A stretch of DNA of 64,000 bases from positions 62,001 to 126,000 of the forward strand of contig CALVEG010000002.1 of NCBI GenBank assembly GCA_944326525.1, written 5' to 3'. Positions 34,481-44,042 of this stretch are shown here, piece by piece. The notes under the pieces were generated by a model. That model was not told where the DNA came from, did not search any database, and was given only the letters and a program-made list of their open reading frames with translations. The translations under genes and the position numbers were made by a program. This stretch comes from Candidatus Gastranaerophilales bacterium. GTDB lineage: Bacteria; Cyanobacteriota; Vampirovibrionia; Gastranaerophilales; Gastranaerophilaceae. The stretch's first letter is position 1. Every line of letters begins with the position of its first letter.

Positions 34481-35494
34481 ATGAAAAAAGTAATATTTTT
34501 TGATGTTCAGGATTACGAAGTCGAATTTTTAAGGTCAGCCTGCGGCGGCAGGTTTGAGTTTGAACTTATAAAAGAGCCGCTGAATGATTTATCCGATTTA
34601 ACCGGAAGCCGGAAAGAGGCAGAGATAATTTCCTGCTTTACGACATCCCGCGTAAGTTCGGAAGTTCTCGAACATTTCGGAAATTTAAAACTGATTGCAC
34701 TCCGCTCTGTCGGATTCAACCATATTGATACGGACTTTTGTAAATCGCATGGAATTTATGTTGAAAACACTCCGAATTACGGGAATATGACCGTTGCGGA
34801 ATTTGCACTGGCGCTTCTTTTTGATGTAACCCGTAAGGTTACAAATTCATATAACGACTTGCAAAAATCAGTCATTAATCCGCATAAAACAATAGGGGTC
34901 GAAATTTTCGGCAAGACAATCGGCATTGTCGGACTTGGTGCAATCGGTAGTGAAATGGCAAGATTAGCACACGGTATTGGTTTAAAAATTTTAGGATATG
35001 ATTTAAAGGAAAATGAAAAATTAAAAGCAAAATACAATGTTCATTATACCGATTTTGAAACTTTGGTAAGAAATTCCGATTTTATATCTCTTCATTCCCC
35101 GCTTACGAAAGAAAATTATCATTTATTTAATAAAGAGATTTTCGAACTTATGAAACCGACGGCATTTATAATTAATACAGCCCGAGGAGAATTAATTGAC
35201 ACGCAAGCACTATATAATGCCTTATCGGAAAATAAAATTGCAGGAGCTGGTCTTGACGTATTGGAAAGCGAAGATACATTAGTTGATGTTGAATATCTTG
35301 TTGATATCGGCAGAATGTCTCCTCTAGCACTTCAAAAAACAGTTCTTAATAATAGACTTATGAAATTGGATAACGTAATTATAACGCCGCATATTGCATA
35401 CGACACCGAAGAAGCAATCAATAGAATTTTAAATACTGCAATCTCAAATATAAATGCCTTTGTAGAAGGCAAAATTCAGAATAATGTATATTAA
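34481..35494 (+). CDS. D-isomer-specific 2-hydroxyacid dehydrogenase (D-lactate dehydrogenase-like)
   Basis: The protein of about 337 residues has the NAD-binding loop GIVGLGAIGSEMA followed by an acidic residue in GYDL, the INTARGELID signature, the catalytic arginine in that signature, and the late TPHIAYDTEEA histidine motif. Family members reduce pyruvate or related 2-oxoacids with NADH, and the overall layout (FFDVQDYE start) is like D-lactate dehydrogenase. The ATG at 34481 is chosen over one at 34448 because the upstream codons lie in the terminator hairpin and the ribosome site is seven bases before 34481. Confidence 0.88.
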   Translation: MKKVIFFDVQDYEVEFLRSACGGRFEFELIKEPLNDLSDLTGSRKEAEIISCFTTSRVSSEVLEHFGNLKLIALRSVGFNHIDTDFCKSHGIYVENTPNYGNMTVAEFALALLFDVTRKVTNSYNDLQKSVINPHKTIGVEIFGKTIGIVGLGAIGSEMARLAHGIGLKILGYDLKENEKLKAKYNVHYTDFETLVRNSDFISLHSPLTKENYHLFNKEIFELMKPTAFIINTARGELIDTQALYNALSENKIAGAGLDVLESEDTLVDVEYLVDIGRMSPLALQKTVLNNRLMKLDNVIITPHIAYDTEEAINRILNTAISNINAFVEGKIQNNVY

Positions 35495-35554
35495 TGTAAA
35501 AATTATTAAAGATTTAATTCTAACCAACCGTAAATTGGGTATAGGTAGGTTAGG

Positions 35555-36853
35555 ATGTCAGAAACGGAAAAGAAAAATAAAGAGATTGAGATTACATTTT
35601 TAAATGGTGTTTGGATGTGGTTTAAGCTGCAAAAGCAAATCCACTCAGGGAAAGCCACTGCAGAGACCTATGTTCACCTTACTGAAGTTTATTTAAATTA
35701 TTTTATGCATAAACTTGCTTTTAAAAATGCGAAAAAAGCAATACAATTGGATAAAACCAATCCTGATGCATATTATTTAGCTGGCTACAGTAAATCTTGT
35801 ATAAAAAATGATTCTTTGGTCGCAAAAAAATATTATAGAAAAGCCATTAAGCTCGGGATGAAGCAAAAATATATTCCGCTAACAATGCTTGCTCTTATTG
35901 CAACTCTGGAGGGTGATTTTGAAAAAGCTTTTGATTACAAAAAACAAGTCTTAAGTATAAATGAAGAAAATTCTATTTTTTATTTCATGTGCACTTATCT
36001 CTATGTCCAATCTTATGCACTAAAAGAAGCACTGGAATGTTTTTTTAAAGCCATAAAATATTCTATAACTGAACATAAGTGTCCTTTGCAAGTAATATTC
36101 GGCATTACATATTTTTTACTTGTAAATTTTATAGTTGATTACTTTTATAAAAATTATTGCAAAGCATATTATCTTCTTTTCTCCGGAGAATCAAGAGAAG
36201 AAGGAGAAAAATTATTTTTAGAAATTGCTGAAAAACACAAAAAATATAAAGAATGCTGTTATAATACTCTTTTAGAGTATTATTACGAAAAAGATGATTA
36301 TAAAAAATGTATTGATATTGCAAATAAGATTTTAATAAAAGATAAGTACTGGAATGCTTATGAATATAAAAAACATTGTTATATGGCGCTTGGTGAAAAA
36401 GACAAAGTTATTGAAATTATAAAAACAATGCAAAAAAATGATATAAAAACCACTGAAGATGAGGATTATAATATTCAACTTGGGAAAATATACTTTGAAA
36501 AAGAAAACTTTTCAAAAGCTTTGAACTATTTTAACAAACAAATAATTTCATCTCCAAGTGCACATCCATTTTTATATAAAGGGATGTGTTTAGAGGGACT
36601 TTCAGATTACGAAAACGCCATTAAAGCATATAATACGTCACTGGATTATGAAAAAAGCGATCTTGCATATTATAGAGTCGCAAATTTATACTATCTTGAA
36701 AAAGATTACCATAAAGCCCTTGAAAACATAAACAACGGACTTTTGTTAAATAAAGACTCATATAATTACAACTTGAAAGGTGATATTTTAACAGCAATGC
36801 TCAGAATAAAAGAGGCTAGACTTTGTTATAAAAAAGCTGAAATGTTAGGATAA
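35555..36853 (+). CDS. TPR repeat protein
   Basis: The 432-residue protein is built of helix pairs with TPR spacing, for example AYYLAGYSKSCI, then a gap, and clear repeats at the C-terminus such as KALNYFNKQI, YENAIKAYNTSL and YHKALENINNGL. A hydrophobic stretch (about 178-200) may be a membrane segment or buried helix. The DNA is very AT-rich: a 60-base sample at 36121-36180 holds 10 G or C. No catalytic domain is seen. It converges closely on the MCE gene (4 bases between stops). Confidence 0.75.
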   Translation: MSETEKKNKEIEITFLNGVWMWFKLQKQIHSGKATAETYVHLTEVYLNYFMHKLAFKNAKKAIQLDKTNPDAYYLAGYSKSCIKNDSLVAKKYYRKAIKLGMKQKYIPLTMLALIATLEGDFEKAFDYKKQVLSINEENSIFYFMCTYLYVQSYALKEALECFFKAIKYSITEHKCPLQVIFGITYFLLVNFIVDYFYKNYCKAYYLLFSGESREEGEKLFLEIAEKHKKYKECCYNTLLEYYYEKDDYKKCIDIANKILIKDKYWNAYEYKKHCYMALGEKDKVIEIIKTMQKNDIKTTEDEDYNIQLGKIYFEKENFSKALNYFNKQIISSPSAHPFLYKGMCLEGLSDYENAIKAYNTSLDYEKSDLAYYRVANLYYLEKDYHKALENINNGLLLNKDSYNYNLKGDILTAMLRIKEARLCYKKAEMLG

Positions 36854-36857
36854 AATT

Positions 36858-37796
36858 TTATCTGCATGTTTTGTTACATTTTGTCCCGCTTAGAGGTTTT
36901 CCAAAAATCAGTCTTAATCCGCCAAAATTCTTCGACATGGTGTTTTTAAGCCCGCCCGTTATGTCTGCTAAATTCTGAGTAATTATTTCTGCATTTGATA
37001 TTGAGGAAGCAATTTGCGCGCCTTGCGAGCTTATGTCGCCTGTTATAGAATCAATATTTTCTGTAATACCTTCGATATTTTTCGTTGTTTCAAGCACGCT
37101 TGAGGAAGTTTTATCAATATTAGAAAATGTATTTTTAAGTTGATTTTCACCCATAGAGTTATTCATTTTTAACGCAAAAAGCCTAAAGCTATTTGACATT
37201 TGCGCAAGATTGTTTGTCATAATTTTAATAGAAGGTCTATTCTCATCTACGGTATCCGTTAATACATTTAAAAATTCGGTTAAAGCGTCGCTTGTAAGCT
37301 TCAAACTCTCCATAAGCCCGTTTGCGTTATTTGTTAAAACATCCAATTCACCTGTCAAAGCCTTACTTGAAAAGTAATTTTCTATATCTATTGTCATTAT
37401 ACCGTTTATGACATCTCCGCTTTTTAATACAACTGAAGACGGTTTTTCTGGATATAGAAGATTTATAAAATCTATTTCTTTTCTATCTCTTTTTTCTCGT
37501 GTTAAAAGAGCTGTTGTATTATTTGGCAATTTCAAATTTTTGGGGTAAAGCACAATTGTAACCAAAGTAGTTTGAAAATTGTCATTCGGCTTAATTTTTT
37601 GAACTTTCCCAATTCTATAACCTTTGTAGTATACCGGAATTTTATTTCTTACCGGTCTTGCGTCATTAAATTCAACAGTTATATAAGTGTAAGTTTTTAC
37701 TCTGTACACACACATTAATATACAAAGAATTACAAAAATTAGAAGTGCAATTCTTGATGTTTTCTGACTTATTTGAGAGGTTAAAAATTCTTTCAT
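36858..37796 (-). CDS. MCE/MlaD family lipid transport protein
   Basis: The 312-residue protein has one N-terminal membrane helix (about 15-31) and an MCE domain (about 35-110) with VEFNDARPVRNKIPVYYKG and IGKV typical of MlaD. The remainder is a long helical and coiled region with repeated Thr/Asn/Ser residues. MlaD-like hexamers sit in the inner membrane and carry phospholipids between membranes of diderm cells. The partner permease and ATPase (MlaE, MlaF) are not in the window. An odd feature is its single MCE domain with a long tail, as in cyanobacteria and plastids. Confidence 0.86.
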   Translation of the reverse strand: MKEFLTSQISQKTSRIALLIFVILCILMCVYRVKTYTYITVEFNDARPVRNKIPVYYKGYRIGKVQKIKPNDNFQTTLVTIVLYPKNLKLPNNTTALLTREKRDRKEIDFINLLYPEKPSSVVLKSGDVINGIMTIDIENYFSSKALTGELDVLTNNANGLMESLKLTSDALTEFLNVLTDTVDENRPSIKIMTNNLAQMSNSFRLFALKMNNSMGENQLKNTFSNIDKTSSSVLETTKNIEGITENIDSITGDISSQGAQIASSISNAEIITQNLADITGGLKNTMSKNFGGLRLIFGKPLSGTKCNKTCR

Positions 37797-37826
37797 AAAA
37801 TAATAATATTATTTTTATAAACAATT

Positions 37827-37862
37827 AAAATTACCCCGCCGAATATTCGACAGGGTAATTTT
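37827..37862 (-). terminator. Terminator downstream of leuS
   Basis: AAAATTACCC (37827-37836) pairs with GGGTAATTTT (37853-37862), with an inner palindrome CGAATATTCG. T-rich sequence follows on both strands, so it may act in both directions. Confidence 0.65.
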
Positions 37863-37880
37863 TTATTTATTGCCCAATTA

Positions 37881-40370
37881 TTATTTTACAACTATATTTA
37901 CCAATTTTTTAGGAACTACAATTGTTTTTACAACTGTCTTACCGGCAGTAATATCCTTTATCTTTGGACTTGATAAAGCAAGAGTTTTTAATTCATCTTC
38001 ACTTGAAGATTCATCAGCCTCAATTTTGTCTTTTACTTTACCATTAATTTGAACAACAAGAGTAATTGAACTTAATTTTGCCAAATTTTCATCCCATTTT
38101 GGCCATTCCTGTTCATGAACAGAACCCTTGCAACCTAATTCAGACCAAGCTTCTTCAGTCAAGTGAACTGCAACAGGGGACATTAATTTGATTAATGTCA
38201 AAATCGCAAAACTCAATACTTCTTTATCTTCACTGTCCAAATCAGACTTCTTGCCCTGCCAATCGTAAATAGTGTTAACAAGTTCACGATATTTTGAGAT
38301 TACCGTGTTGAATTGGAAGTCATTTGAAATATCGTTAGAAATTCCCTTAATCGCCATATGAACACGACGAACAAGTTCATCATTTTCTTTTTTCAAGCCT
38401 GAGTGAGGATTAAATGTTTCAGTTGTTATATTTTCAGCATTTGTAGAAATCAATCTCCAAACTCTGTTAAGGAACTTGTAACACCCTTCAACCCCTGCAT
38501 CAGACCAGTCAAAATCTCTTGCCGGAGGTGAATCCGATAAAATAAACAATCTTGCAGTATCTGCTCCGTAATTTTCAAATATTTCATCCGGATCAACCGT
38601 ATTTCCTTTAGATTTGGACATTTTAGAACCGTCTTTCAAAACCATACCTTGTGTCAGCAGATTTTTAAACGGTTCATCAAAATCCAACAAACCTAAATCT
38701 CTTAAAGCTTTTGTGAAAAATCTTGAGTAAAGCAGGTGAAGAATTGCATGCTCAATTCCACCTACATATTGGTCGACAGGAAGCCATTTATTTACCTTAT
38801 CTTTAGCAAACGGCATCTTGTCATTTTTAGCATCTGAATATCTTAAATAATACCAGCTTGAGCAAACAAAAGTATCCATTGTATCGGTTTCTCTTCTTGC
38901 TTTTCCGCCGCAGCACGGGCAAGTTGTTTCGACAAAAGTTTTAGATGTTGTAATCGGAGATTTACCAACTACACTAAAGTCAACATCCTTCGGCAATAAA
39001 ACAGGAAGCTGATCTTCCGGAACAGGCTGAATACCGCATTTTTCGCAATACACAACCGGAATTGGAGCACCCCAGTATCTTTGACGAGACACAAGCCAGT
39101 CACGGAGCCTGTATTGTGTTTTAAATTCGCCAAAACCTTCTTTAACAGCTTTTTCCGTAATTGCTTTTTTAGCATCTTCGTTTTTCATTCCGTTAAATTC
39201 GCCTGAATTAACCATTATTCCTGGTTCTGTATATGCTTCATCCTTGCAATCAGAAGGATTTTCAGGATTTTCTATAACGACTTTCATAGGAAGATTGTAT
39301 TTTTTAGCGAAATCAAAATCCCTTGTATCGTGTGTAGGAACAGCCATTACAGCACCTGTCCCGTATTCAACAAGCGCATAATCAGCCGTCCATAGCGGGA
39401 ATTTTTCGCCTGTAAACGGATTTATACAATGAGTTCCAAGAGGAACACCTGTTTTTGTTCTATCTGTTGAAAGTCTTTCTATTTCAGTCATTTTGCGGGC
39501 ATTTGCGCGATATTCTTCAACCGCTTTTTTGTTTTCCGCAGTTGTAAGTTGCTCAATATCTTTATACTCCGGTGCCACAACTAAATAAGTTATACCGTAA
39601 GCCGTATCAGGACGGGTTGTATAAACAGGAATTTCTAAATCAGACCCATCAGGCATATCACAAACTTTAAATCTTAAAATTGCACCTTCTGACTTACCAA
39701 TCCAGTTTGCCTGCATTGTTTTTACGTTATCACCCCAGCCTGTAAGCTTGTCCAAGTCTTCAAGGAGAACTTCCGCATAATCCGTAATCTTCAAAAACCA
39801 CTGTGAAAGATATTTCTTTTCAACAACATGGTCACATCTCCAGCATTTACCGTCAATTACCTGTTCGTTTGCAAGAACCGTTCCGCATTCTTCACACCAG
39901 TTTACAGCAGCTTCTTTTTTATAAGCAAGTCCTTTTTTGTATAACTGCAAAAACAGCCACTGAGTCCATTTGTAATAATCAGGTTTGCAAGTGGTAACTT
40001 CTCTATCCCAATCATAAGAAAGTCCAAGCATTTTTAGCTGTTTTGTCATATATTTAATATTTTCATCAGTCCAAACTTCAGGATTTGCTCCGTGTTTCAT
40101 CGCAGCATTTTCTGCCGGAAGCCCAAAGCTGTCCCAACCCATCGGATGAAGTACATTAAATCCGTTCATCTTTTTATAACGAGCAATTACATCTGTAATT
40201 GTATAGTTTCTTACATGCCCCATATGAAGCTTGCCTGACGGATATGGAAACATTGACAATGCATAATATTTAGGCTTGTCATTGTCATCCGTTGTTTTGA
40301 AAGCTTTATTATCTTCCCAAACTTTCTGCCATTTTTTTTCAATTTCTTGCGGATAATACGATTCTTTCAT
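37881..40370 (-). CDS. leuS: Leucyl-tRNA synthetase
   Basis: LeuRS charges tRNA-Leu with leucine. The protein of about 829 residues has the HIGH motif as HMGH in SGKLHMGHVRNY, a zinc-binding CEECG...CWRCD knuckle in the ZN-1 insertion, the editing domain with TRPDTAYG, a second CxxC pair (CPCCGG), and the KMSKS motif as SKMSKSKGN. The ATG at 40370 is chosen because GGGAG lies six bases upstream and the protein then begins MKESYYPQEIE as expected. A longer frame to 40427 adds 19 unrelated residues. No T-box leader is apparent upstream. Confidence 0.97.
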   Translation of the reverse strand: MKESYYPQEIEKKWQKVWEDNKAFKTTDDNDKPKYYALSMFPYPSGKLHMGHVRNYTITDVIARYKKMNGFNVLHPMGWDSFGLPAENAAMKHGANPEVWTDENIKYMTKQLKMLGLSYDWDREVTTCKPDYYKWTQWLFLQLYKKGLAYKKEAAVNWCEECGTVLANEQVIDGKCWRCDHVVEKKYLSQWFLKITDYAEVLLEDLDKLTGWGDNVKTMQANWIGKSEGAILRFKVCDMPDGSDLEIPVYTTRPDTAYGITYLVVAPEYKDIEQLTTAENKKAVEEYRANARKMTEIERLSTDRTKTGVPLGTHCINPFTGEKFPLWTADYALVEYGTGAVMAVPTHDTRDFDFAKKYNLPMKVVIENPENPSDCKDEAYTEPGIMVNSGEFNGMKNEDAKKAITEKAVKEGFGEFKTQYRLRDWLVSRQRYWGAPIPVVYCEKCGIQPVPEDQLPVLLPKDVDFSVVGKSPITTSKTFVETTCPCCGGKARRETDTMDTFVCSSWYYLRYSDAKNDKMPFAKDKVNKWLPVDQYVGGIEHAILHLLYSRFFTKALRDLGLLDFDEPFKNLLTQGMVLKDGSKMSKSKGNTVDPDEIFENYGADTARLFILSDSPPARDFDWSDAGVEGCYKFLNRVWRLISTNAENITTETFNPHSGLKKENDELVRRVHMAIKGISNDISNDFQFNTVISKYRELVNTIYDWQGKKSDLDSEDKEVLSFAILTLIKLMSPVAVHLTEEAWSELGCKGSVHEQEWPKWDENLAKLSSITLVVQINGKVKDKIEADESSSEDELKTLALSSPKIKDITAGKTVVKTIVVPKKLVNIVVK

Positions 40371-40540
40371 CTTTTTCTCCCTAACTCTTCGCACAAAAAG
40401 GGTAGCACAAAAACATTTCATTCGCAATCTTATATTCTGATTTCTTGCGATTATAAGAACTCTTTTAAGATAAATTTAAATATTTTTTCATTTATTTAAA
40501 CTATTACCGTTTTTGAAAATTTATATTATAATTTTGAATT

Positions 40541-41458
40541 ATGAATAAAAGATTTATTATACCATTAATATTAACTCTTGCATTTGCTAACACTTTTGCG
40601 CAACCGGTACATGCAGGATTTGTTCAGAATTTTAAAACTAAAATTTCAGTTAATCGTGAAATTAAAACTACTCGTGAAGAGATTAAAGATGTTTTTACAA
40701 AACAAGATGAATACACAAACAATCACGAACTGGAAAAATTGTCTGCTCTTTATTCTGAAAAATTTATAAACTCAGACGGAATCAATAAAAAAGTTTATTT
40801 CGAACTAATTAAAGACACCTGGGAAACTTATCCTGATATAACTTACACTACAGAAATTAGGGATATAAGACTGGATGGAAATTTTGCAGTTGTACAAACC
40901 TACGAAACTGCTTTCGCGACTACTCATGAAGTTTCGGATGCTATAGACACTTACGGAACATTAAATTCAATTGCAAATACAATGTACTACCTTCAAAAAT
41001 CAGGATCTCAATGGATTATTTTTGCTGAACAGGTGCTTGATGAAAAATCTCAACTGAAGTATGGGGATGCCAGATTTGTTCAAATGGATTTGAATGCACC
41101 GAAAATAGTTAATGCAGGTGAAGAATATTCCGCATCTCTTAATATTCAGCTTGAAGGCGATGAAACAGCTGTTGCTTCTATTGATACTCAAGAAATTATC
41201 CATCCTATCGGAAAACCCGATGAAGTTTTTAGAAATCTATCAAATCAAAATCAACTTGAAAGAATTTTTAAAGCTAATACAAAAAATATTAATGAATACG
41301 TAACTGCCTCTATTGGTATAGCAAAAGCTGAACCTTATGATGAACAATATTCAAAAGTTTATGTTTCTGGAATTGCTTTTTTAATGACCAGAGTAAATGT
41401 AATTCCTATTAACAAATTTATAACTTTGGAGGAAGATAATGCACAAAAAACTAAGTAG
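40541..41458 (+). CDS. Secreted NTF2-like (SnoaL-type) protein
   Basis: The 305-residue protein has a signal peptide ending near VHA and a domain (about 45-160) with the NTF2-like pattern: IKDVFTKQDEYTNNHELEKL then LYSEKFINSDG, and strands DIRLDGNFAVVQT and GSQWIIFAEQV. NTF2-like domains form cone-shaped pockets and are found in enzymes and binding proteins, so no activity can be named. The C-terminal half (160-300) is mostly predicted strand. The gene overlaps lspA by 20 bases and shares its transcript. Confidence 0.7.
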   Translation: MNKRFIIPLILTLAFANTFAQPVHAGFVQNFKTKISVNREIKTTREEIKDVFTKQDEYTNNHELEKLSALYSEKFINSDGINKKVYFELIKDTWETYPDITYTTEIRDIRLDGNFAVVQTYETAFATTHEVSDAIDTYGTLNSIANTMYYLQKSGSQWIIFAEQVLDEKSQLKYGDARFVQMDLNAPKIVNAGEEYSASLNIQLEGDETAVASIDTQEIIHPIGKPDEVFRNLSNQNQLERIFKANTKNINEYVTASIGIAKAEPYDEQYSKVYVSGIAFLMTRVNVIPINKFITLEEDNAQKTK

Positions 41459-41903
41459 TTCTATTTATCTTATTGTTTGTTTTATCTTCTTTCTTTGGGT
41501 AGATTTATATTTTTCGGCACAATTAGTTAGACTCCTAACACATGGAATGAAGGTTTCAACGCCAATTTTTGCACTCACATACGTTAAGAATTACGGGGCT
41601 GCATTTAATATCCTCCAAAATTCCAGAGAAATTCTGATTATTCTTTCTGTTATAGCAATTACCTTGCTTTTCGGGTACGTTATAAAACATCTAAAATCAA
41701 TATCTTTTAAAAGTATCTTCTTTATTGCACTCCTTTCTGCAGGTATTGCCGGAAATCTGCACGAAAGAATTATTTATGGATATGTGAGAGATTTCTTTGA
41801 AATCAAAGCTTTTCACTTTCCTGTTTTTAACATATCTGATATATTTATTACTATTGGTGTTATTGCACTTGTTATCCTTATTTTATTAAAGAAATCCAAA
41901 TAA
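41439..41903 (+). CDS. lspA: Lipoprotein signal peptidase LspA
   Basis: LspA cuts signal peptides from prolipoproteins in the inner membrane. The 154-residue, four-helix protein has VKNYGAAF and both catalytic aspartates, Asp118 in VRDFF and Asp134 in FNISD. Within GNLHER the aspartate normal in NxxDR is glutamate (Glu109), an unusual but conservative change. A strong GGAGG ribosome site lies inside the 3' end of the NTF2-like gene, which it overlaps. The next gene, an RluA-family synthase, follows after 4 bases, a pairing common in bacteria. Confidence 0.92.
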   Translation: MHKKLSSSIYLIVCFIFFLWVDLYFSAQLVRLLTHGMKVSTPIFALTYVKNYGAAFNILQNSREILIILSVIAITLLFGYVIKHLKSISFKSIFFIALLSAGIAGNLHERIIYGYVRDFFEIKAFHFPVFNISDIFITIGVIALVILILLKKSK

Positions 41904-41907
41904 ATTT

Positions 41908-42816
41908 ATGATTATTTATGTTGACGAAAATGATGAAAATACAAGATTAGACAGTTTTCTTGCTTCTGTTACAAAAGATTTATCAAGATCTAAAATTCAG
42001 ACTCTCATTAAATCAGGCAACATTAAAGTTAATGAGGAATCAAAAAAAACTTCTTATTTGATTAAAGAAAATGACAAAATTGAATTTGACGTACCTGAAA
42101 ATGAAACCGTAAAAATTGAACCTGAAAATATTCCACTTGAAGTTATCTGGGAAGATGAAAACATGCTTGTTGTAAACAAACCATCCGGAATGCTTACACA
42201 TCCTGCTGCCAATCAAATTTCAGGAACACTAGTCAATGCACTTCTTTTCAAATACGAACAAAATCTATCCGATTTAAACGGAGAATTTCGACGCGGAATT
42301 GTTCACAGGCTTGATAAAAACACATCAGGTTTATTGATGATCGCCAAAAACAACAAAACTCACGAGTATCTTGCGGATTTAATTAAAAATCATAATATTA
42401 CAAAAAAATACCGCACTATTGTAAAAGGAGTTTACCCAAAAGACGAAGATATTATAAATCTTCCAATCTCACGCCACCCCACAAAACCTCATAAAATGAC
42501 TGTCGCAGAAGGCGGCAAAGAAAGTACAACCATAATTAAAGTGATTGAACGGTTTAAAGATGCAACTTATCTTGATGTAACCCTAGTGACTGGAAGAACT
42601 CACCAAATTAGAGTTCATCTTAGCCACAAAGGATTCCCTGTCTTTAACGATACACTATATGGTGCAGGAATGGCTAATGTCAAAACTGATGAACAAGTTT
42701 TACAATCTTATTACTTAAGGTTTACAAAACCTTTTTCTGATGAAATAATAGAGCTTGAACTCGAACCTGATGAGAAAATCAAAAAGGTATTAACTTATTT
42801 AAAAAACAGGAGTTAA
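41908..42816 (+). CDS. RluA-family ribosomal RNA pseudouridine synthase
   Basis: The 302-residue protein has an N-terminal S4 RNA-binding domain (about 10-65, RLDSFLASV...SRSKIQTLI) and a catalytic domain with the RLDKNTSGLLM motif, whose aspartate forms the covalent bond to the uridine. Later motifs are RTIVKGVYP, LVTGRTHQIRVH and FPVFNDTLYG. The S4 plus RLD layout and its place after lspA match RluD, which modifies helix 69 of 23S rRNA, but RluC cannot be ruled out. Confidence 0.92.
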   Translation: MIIYVDENDENTRLDSFLASVTKDLSRSKIQTLIKSGNIKVNEESKKTSYLIKENDKIEFDVPENETVKIEPENIPLEVIWEDENMLVVNKPSGMLTHPAANQISGTLVNALLFKYEQNLSDLNGEFRRGIVHRLDKNTSGLLMIAKNNKTHEYLADLIKNHNITKKYRTIVKGVYPKDEDIINLPISRHPTKPHKMTVAEGGKESTTIIKVIERFKDATYLDVTLVTGRTHQIRVHLSHKGFPVFNDTLYGAGMANVKTDEQVLQSYYLRFTKPFSDEIIELELEPDEKIKKVLTYLKNRS

Positions 42817-42821
42817 ATTTT

Positions 42822-43196
42822 ATGAAATACTTATTTTGGACAATTGCTTTTATATCAACTGCCATCTGGATTTATTTTGTAGTGTCAAATTTATCATCAA
42901 CAAGCTCAATAACTTTGCTTGATAACGGGCCTGCAACGGTTTTAGGAACTTTTTCAAGAAGAATACCCATTAATAACGGTTTATTAATGTTTTTATTTTT
43001 TATACTGGGTTCTTGGACATCTATATTCTACATAAAACCGTTCTTGATGAAATATAAAGAAAAAGAAGGCGCTTTTGAACGAAAACTTGAAAAAACCTCC
43101 GTTTCAAGTGATGCCAACAGCGCTAAAGTTAAAGTGCTTGAAGCTAAAATTCAAACACTTGAAAAAGCTCTTGAAAATGCACTTAAAAATAAATAA
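42822..43196 (+). CDS. Small membrane protein with C-terminal coiled coil (LapA-like)
   Basis: The 124-residue product has two membrane helices (about 4-22 and 52-70) joined by a short loop with Ser and Gly, then a cytoplasmic coiled coil (about 85-124) ending in KALENALKNK. This is the plan of LapA-type proteins that tune lipopolysaccharide levels in proteobacteria, but similarity is only architectural. AGGAG lies upstream. It is the last gene of the lspA transcript and is followed by a strong terminator. Confidence 0.6.
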   Translation: MKYLFWTIAFISTAIWIYFVVSNLSSTSSITLLDNGPATVLGTFSRRIPINNGLLMFLFFILGSWTSIFYIKPFLMKYKEKEGAFERKLEKTSVSSDANSAKVKVLEAKIQTLEKALENALKNK

Positions 43197-43217
43197 TTTT
43201 TTTATTTTTTGTATTTA

Positions 43218-43246
43218 AAAAGCGCCCCTTAAAAAGGAGCGCTTTT
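43218..43246. terminator. Bidirectional terminator between the LapA-like gene and rplA
   Basis: AAAAGCGC and GCGCTTTT enclose a second stem CCTT/AAGG with one C-A mismatch. T-runs on both strands suit the two convergent transcripts. Confidence 0.85.
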
Positions 43247-43267
43247 AATTTTTATAATTTAAAGAAA

Positions 43268-43993
43268 CTATGAAACAAGTTCTTTCACTTCAGCAGCAAA
43301 GTTTTTAGGATCAAGTTTAATTCCAGGACCCATTGTTGTTGAAAGATAAACTGATTTTACAAAAGTTCCTTTTGCTGAAGATGGTTTTGCTCTCAAAACT
43401 GCATCTGCTAATGTTGCATAGTTTTTAATCAAATCATCTTCTACAAACTGAATTTTGCCTATCGGGCAGTGAATCATACCCTGTTTGTCAGCTCTGAATT
43501 CAACTTTACCTGCTTTAGCATCTTTAACTGCTTTTGCAACATCCATTGTAACTGTACCTGTTTTTGGGTTTGGCATCAAACCTTTAGGTCCTAAAACTCT
43601 ACCTAATTTACCAAGCATACCCATACAATCAGGTGTTGCTATCAATGTATCAAATTCAAACCATCCGCCTGAAATTTTATCAATAATTTCTTCAGCTCCT
43701 GCGTAATCAGCGCCTGCATCTTTTGCTTCAGTTGCTTTTGCACCTTTAGCTATAACACAAACTCTAACTGTTTTACCAAGACCTGCTGGCAATACAACTG
43801 TTGATCTAATCTGTTGATCTGCCTGACGAACGTCGATTCCTAATCTCATATGGCATTCTACTGTTTCGTTAAATTTTGCCACTTCTTTTGAGATTTCTTG
43901 TAGTTTCTTGATTGCAGCTACTGCTGTTGATGGTTGTTCAAACCCTTCCAGCATTTCCTGCATTTTCTTTTGTTTTTTAGTTAATTTTGACAT
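43268..43993 (-). CDS. rplA: 50S ribosomal protein uL1
   Basis: The 241-residue protein shows uL1 features: [22 protein letters not shown] and the second domain with [14 protein letters not shown], then [11 protein letters not shown] and the closing [10 protein letters not shown]. uL1 forms the mobile L1 stalk that moves E-site tRNA, and in many bacteria it represses its own operon by binding the message. It follows rplK by 49 bases; that gap contains a small GGGTA/TACCC hairpin. Confidence 0.97.
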   Translation of the reverse strand: MSKLTKKQKKMQEMLEGFEQPSTAVAAIKKLQEISKEVAKFNETVECHMRLGIDVRQADQQIRSTVVLPAGLGKTVRVCVIAKGAKATEAKDAGADYAGAEEIIDKISGGWFEFDTLIATPDCMGMLGKLGRVLGPKGLMPNPKTGTVTMDVAKAVKDAKAGKVEFRADKQGMIHCPIGKIQFVEDDLIKNYATLADAVLRAKPSSAKGTFVKSVYLSTTMGPGIKLDPKNFAAEVKELVS

Positions 43994-44042
43994 TTTTTTA
44001 ATCCTTTCATGGTGTTAGCGGGTATTTTTACCCTTCCATTTA

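Noticed and set aside
40371-40540. A T-box leader for leuS
   Set aside because: No T-box AGGGTGG-type sequence or specifier-loop stem could be found in this short region.
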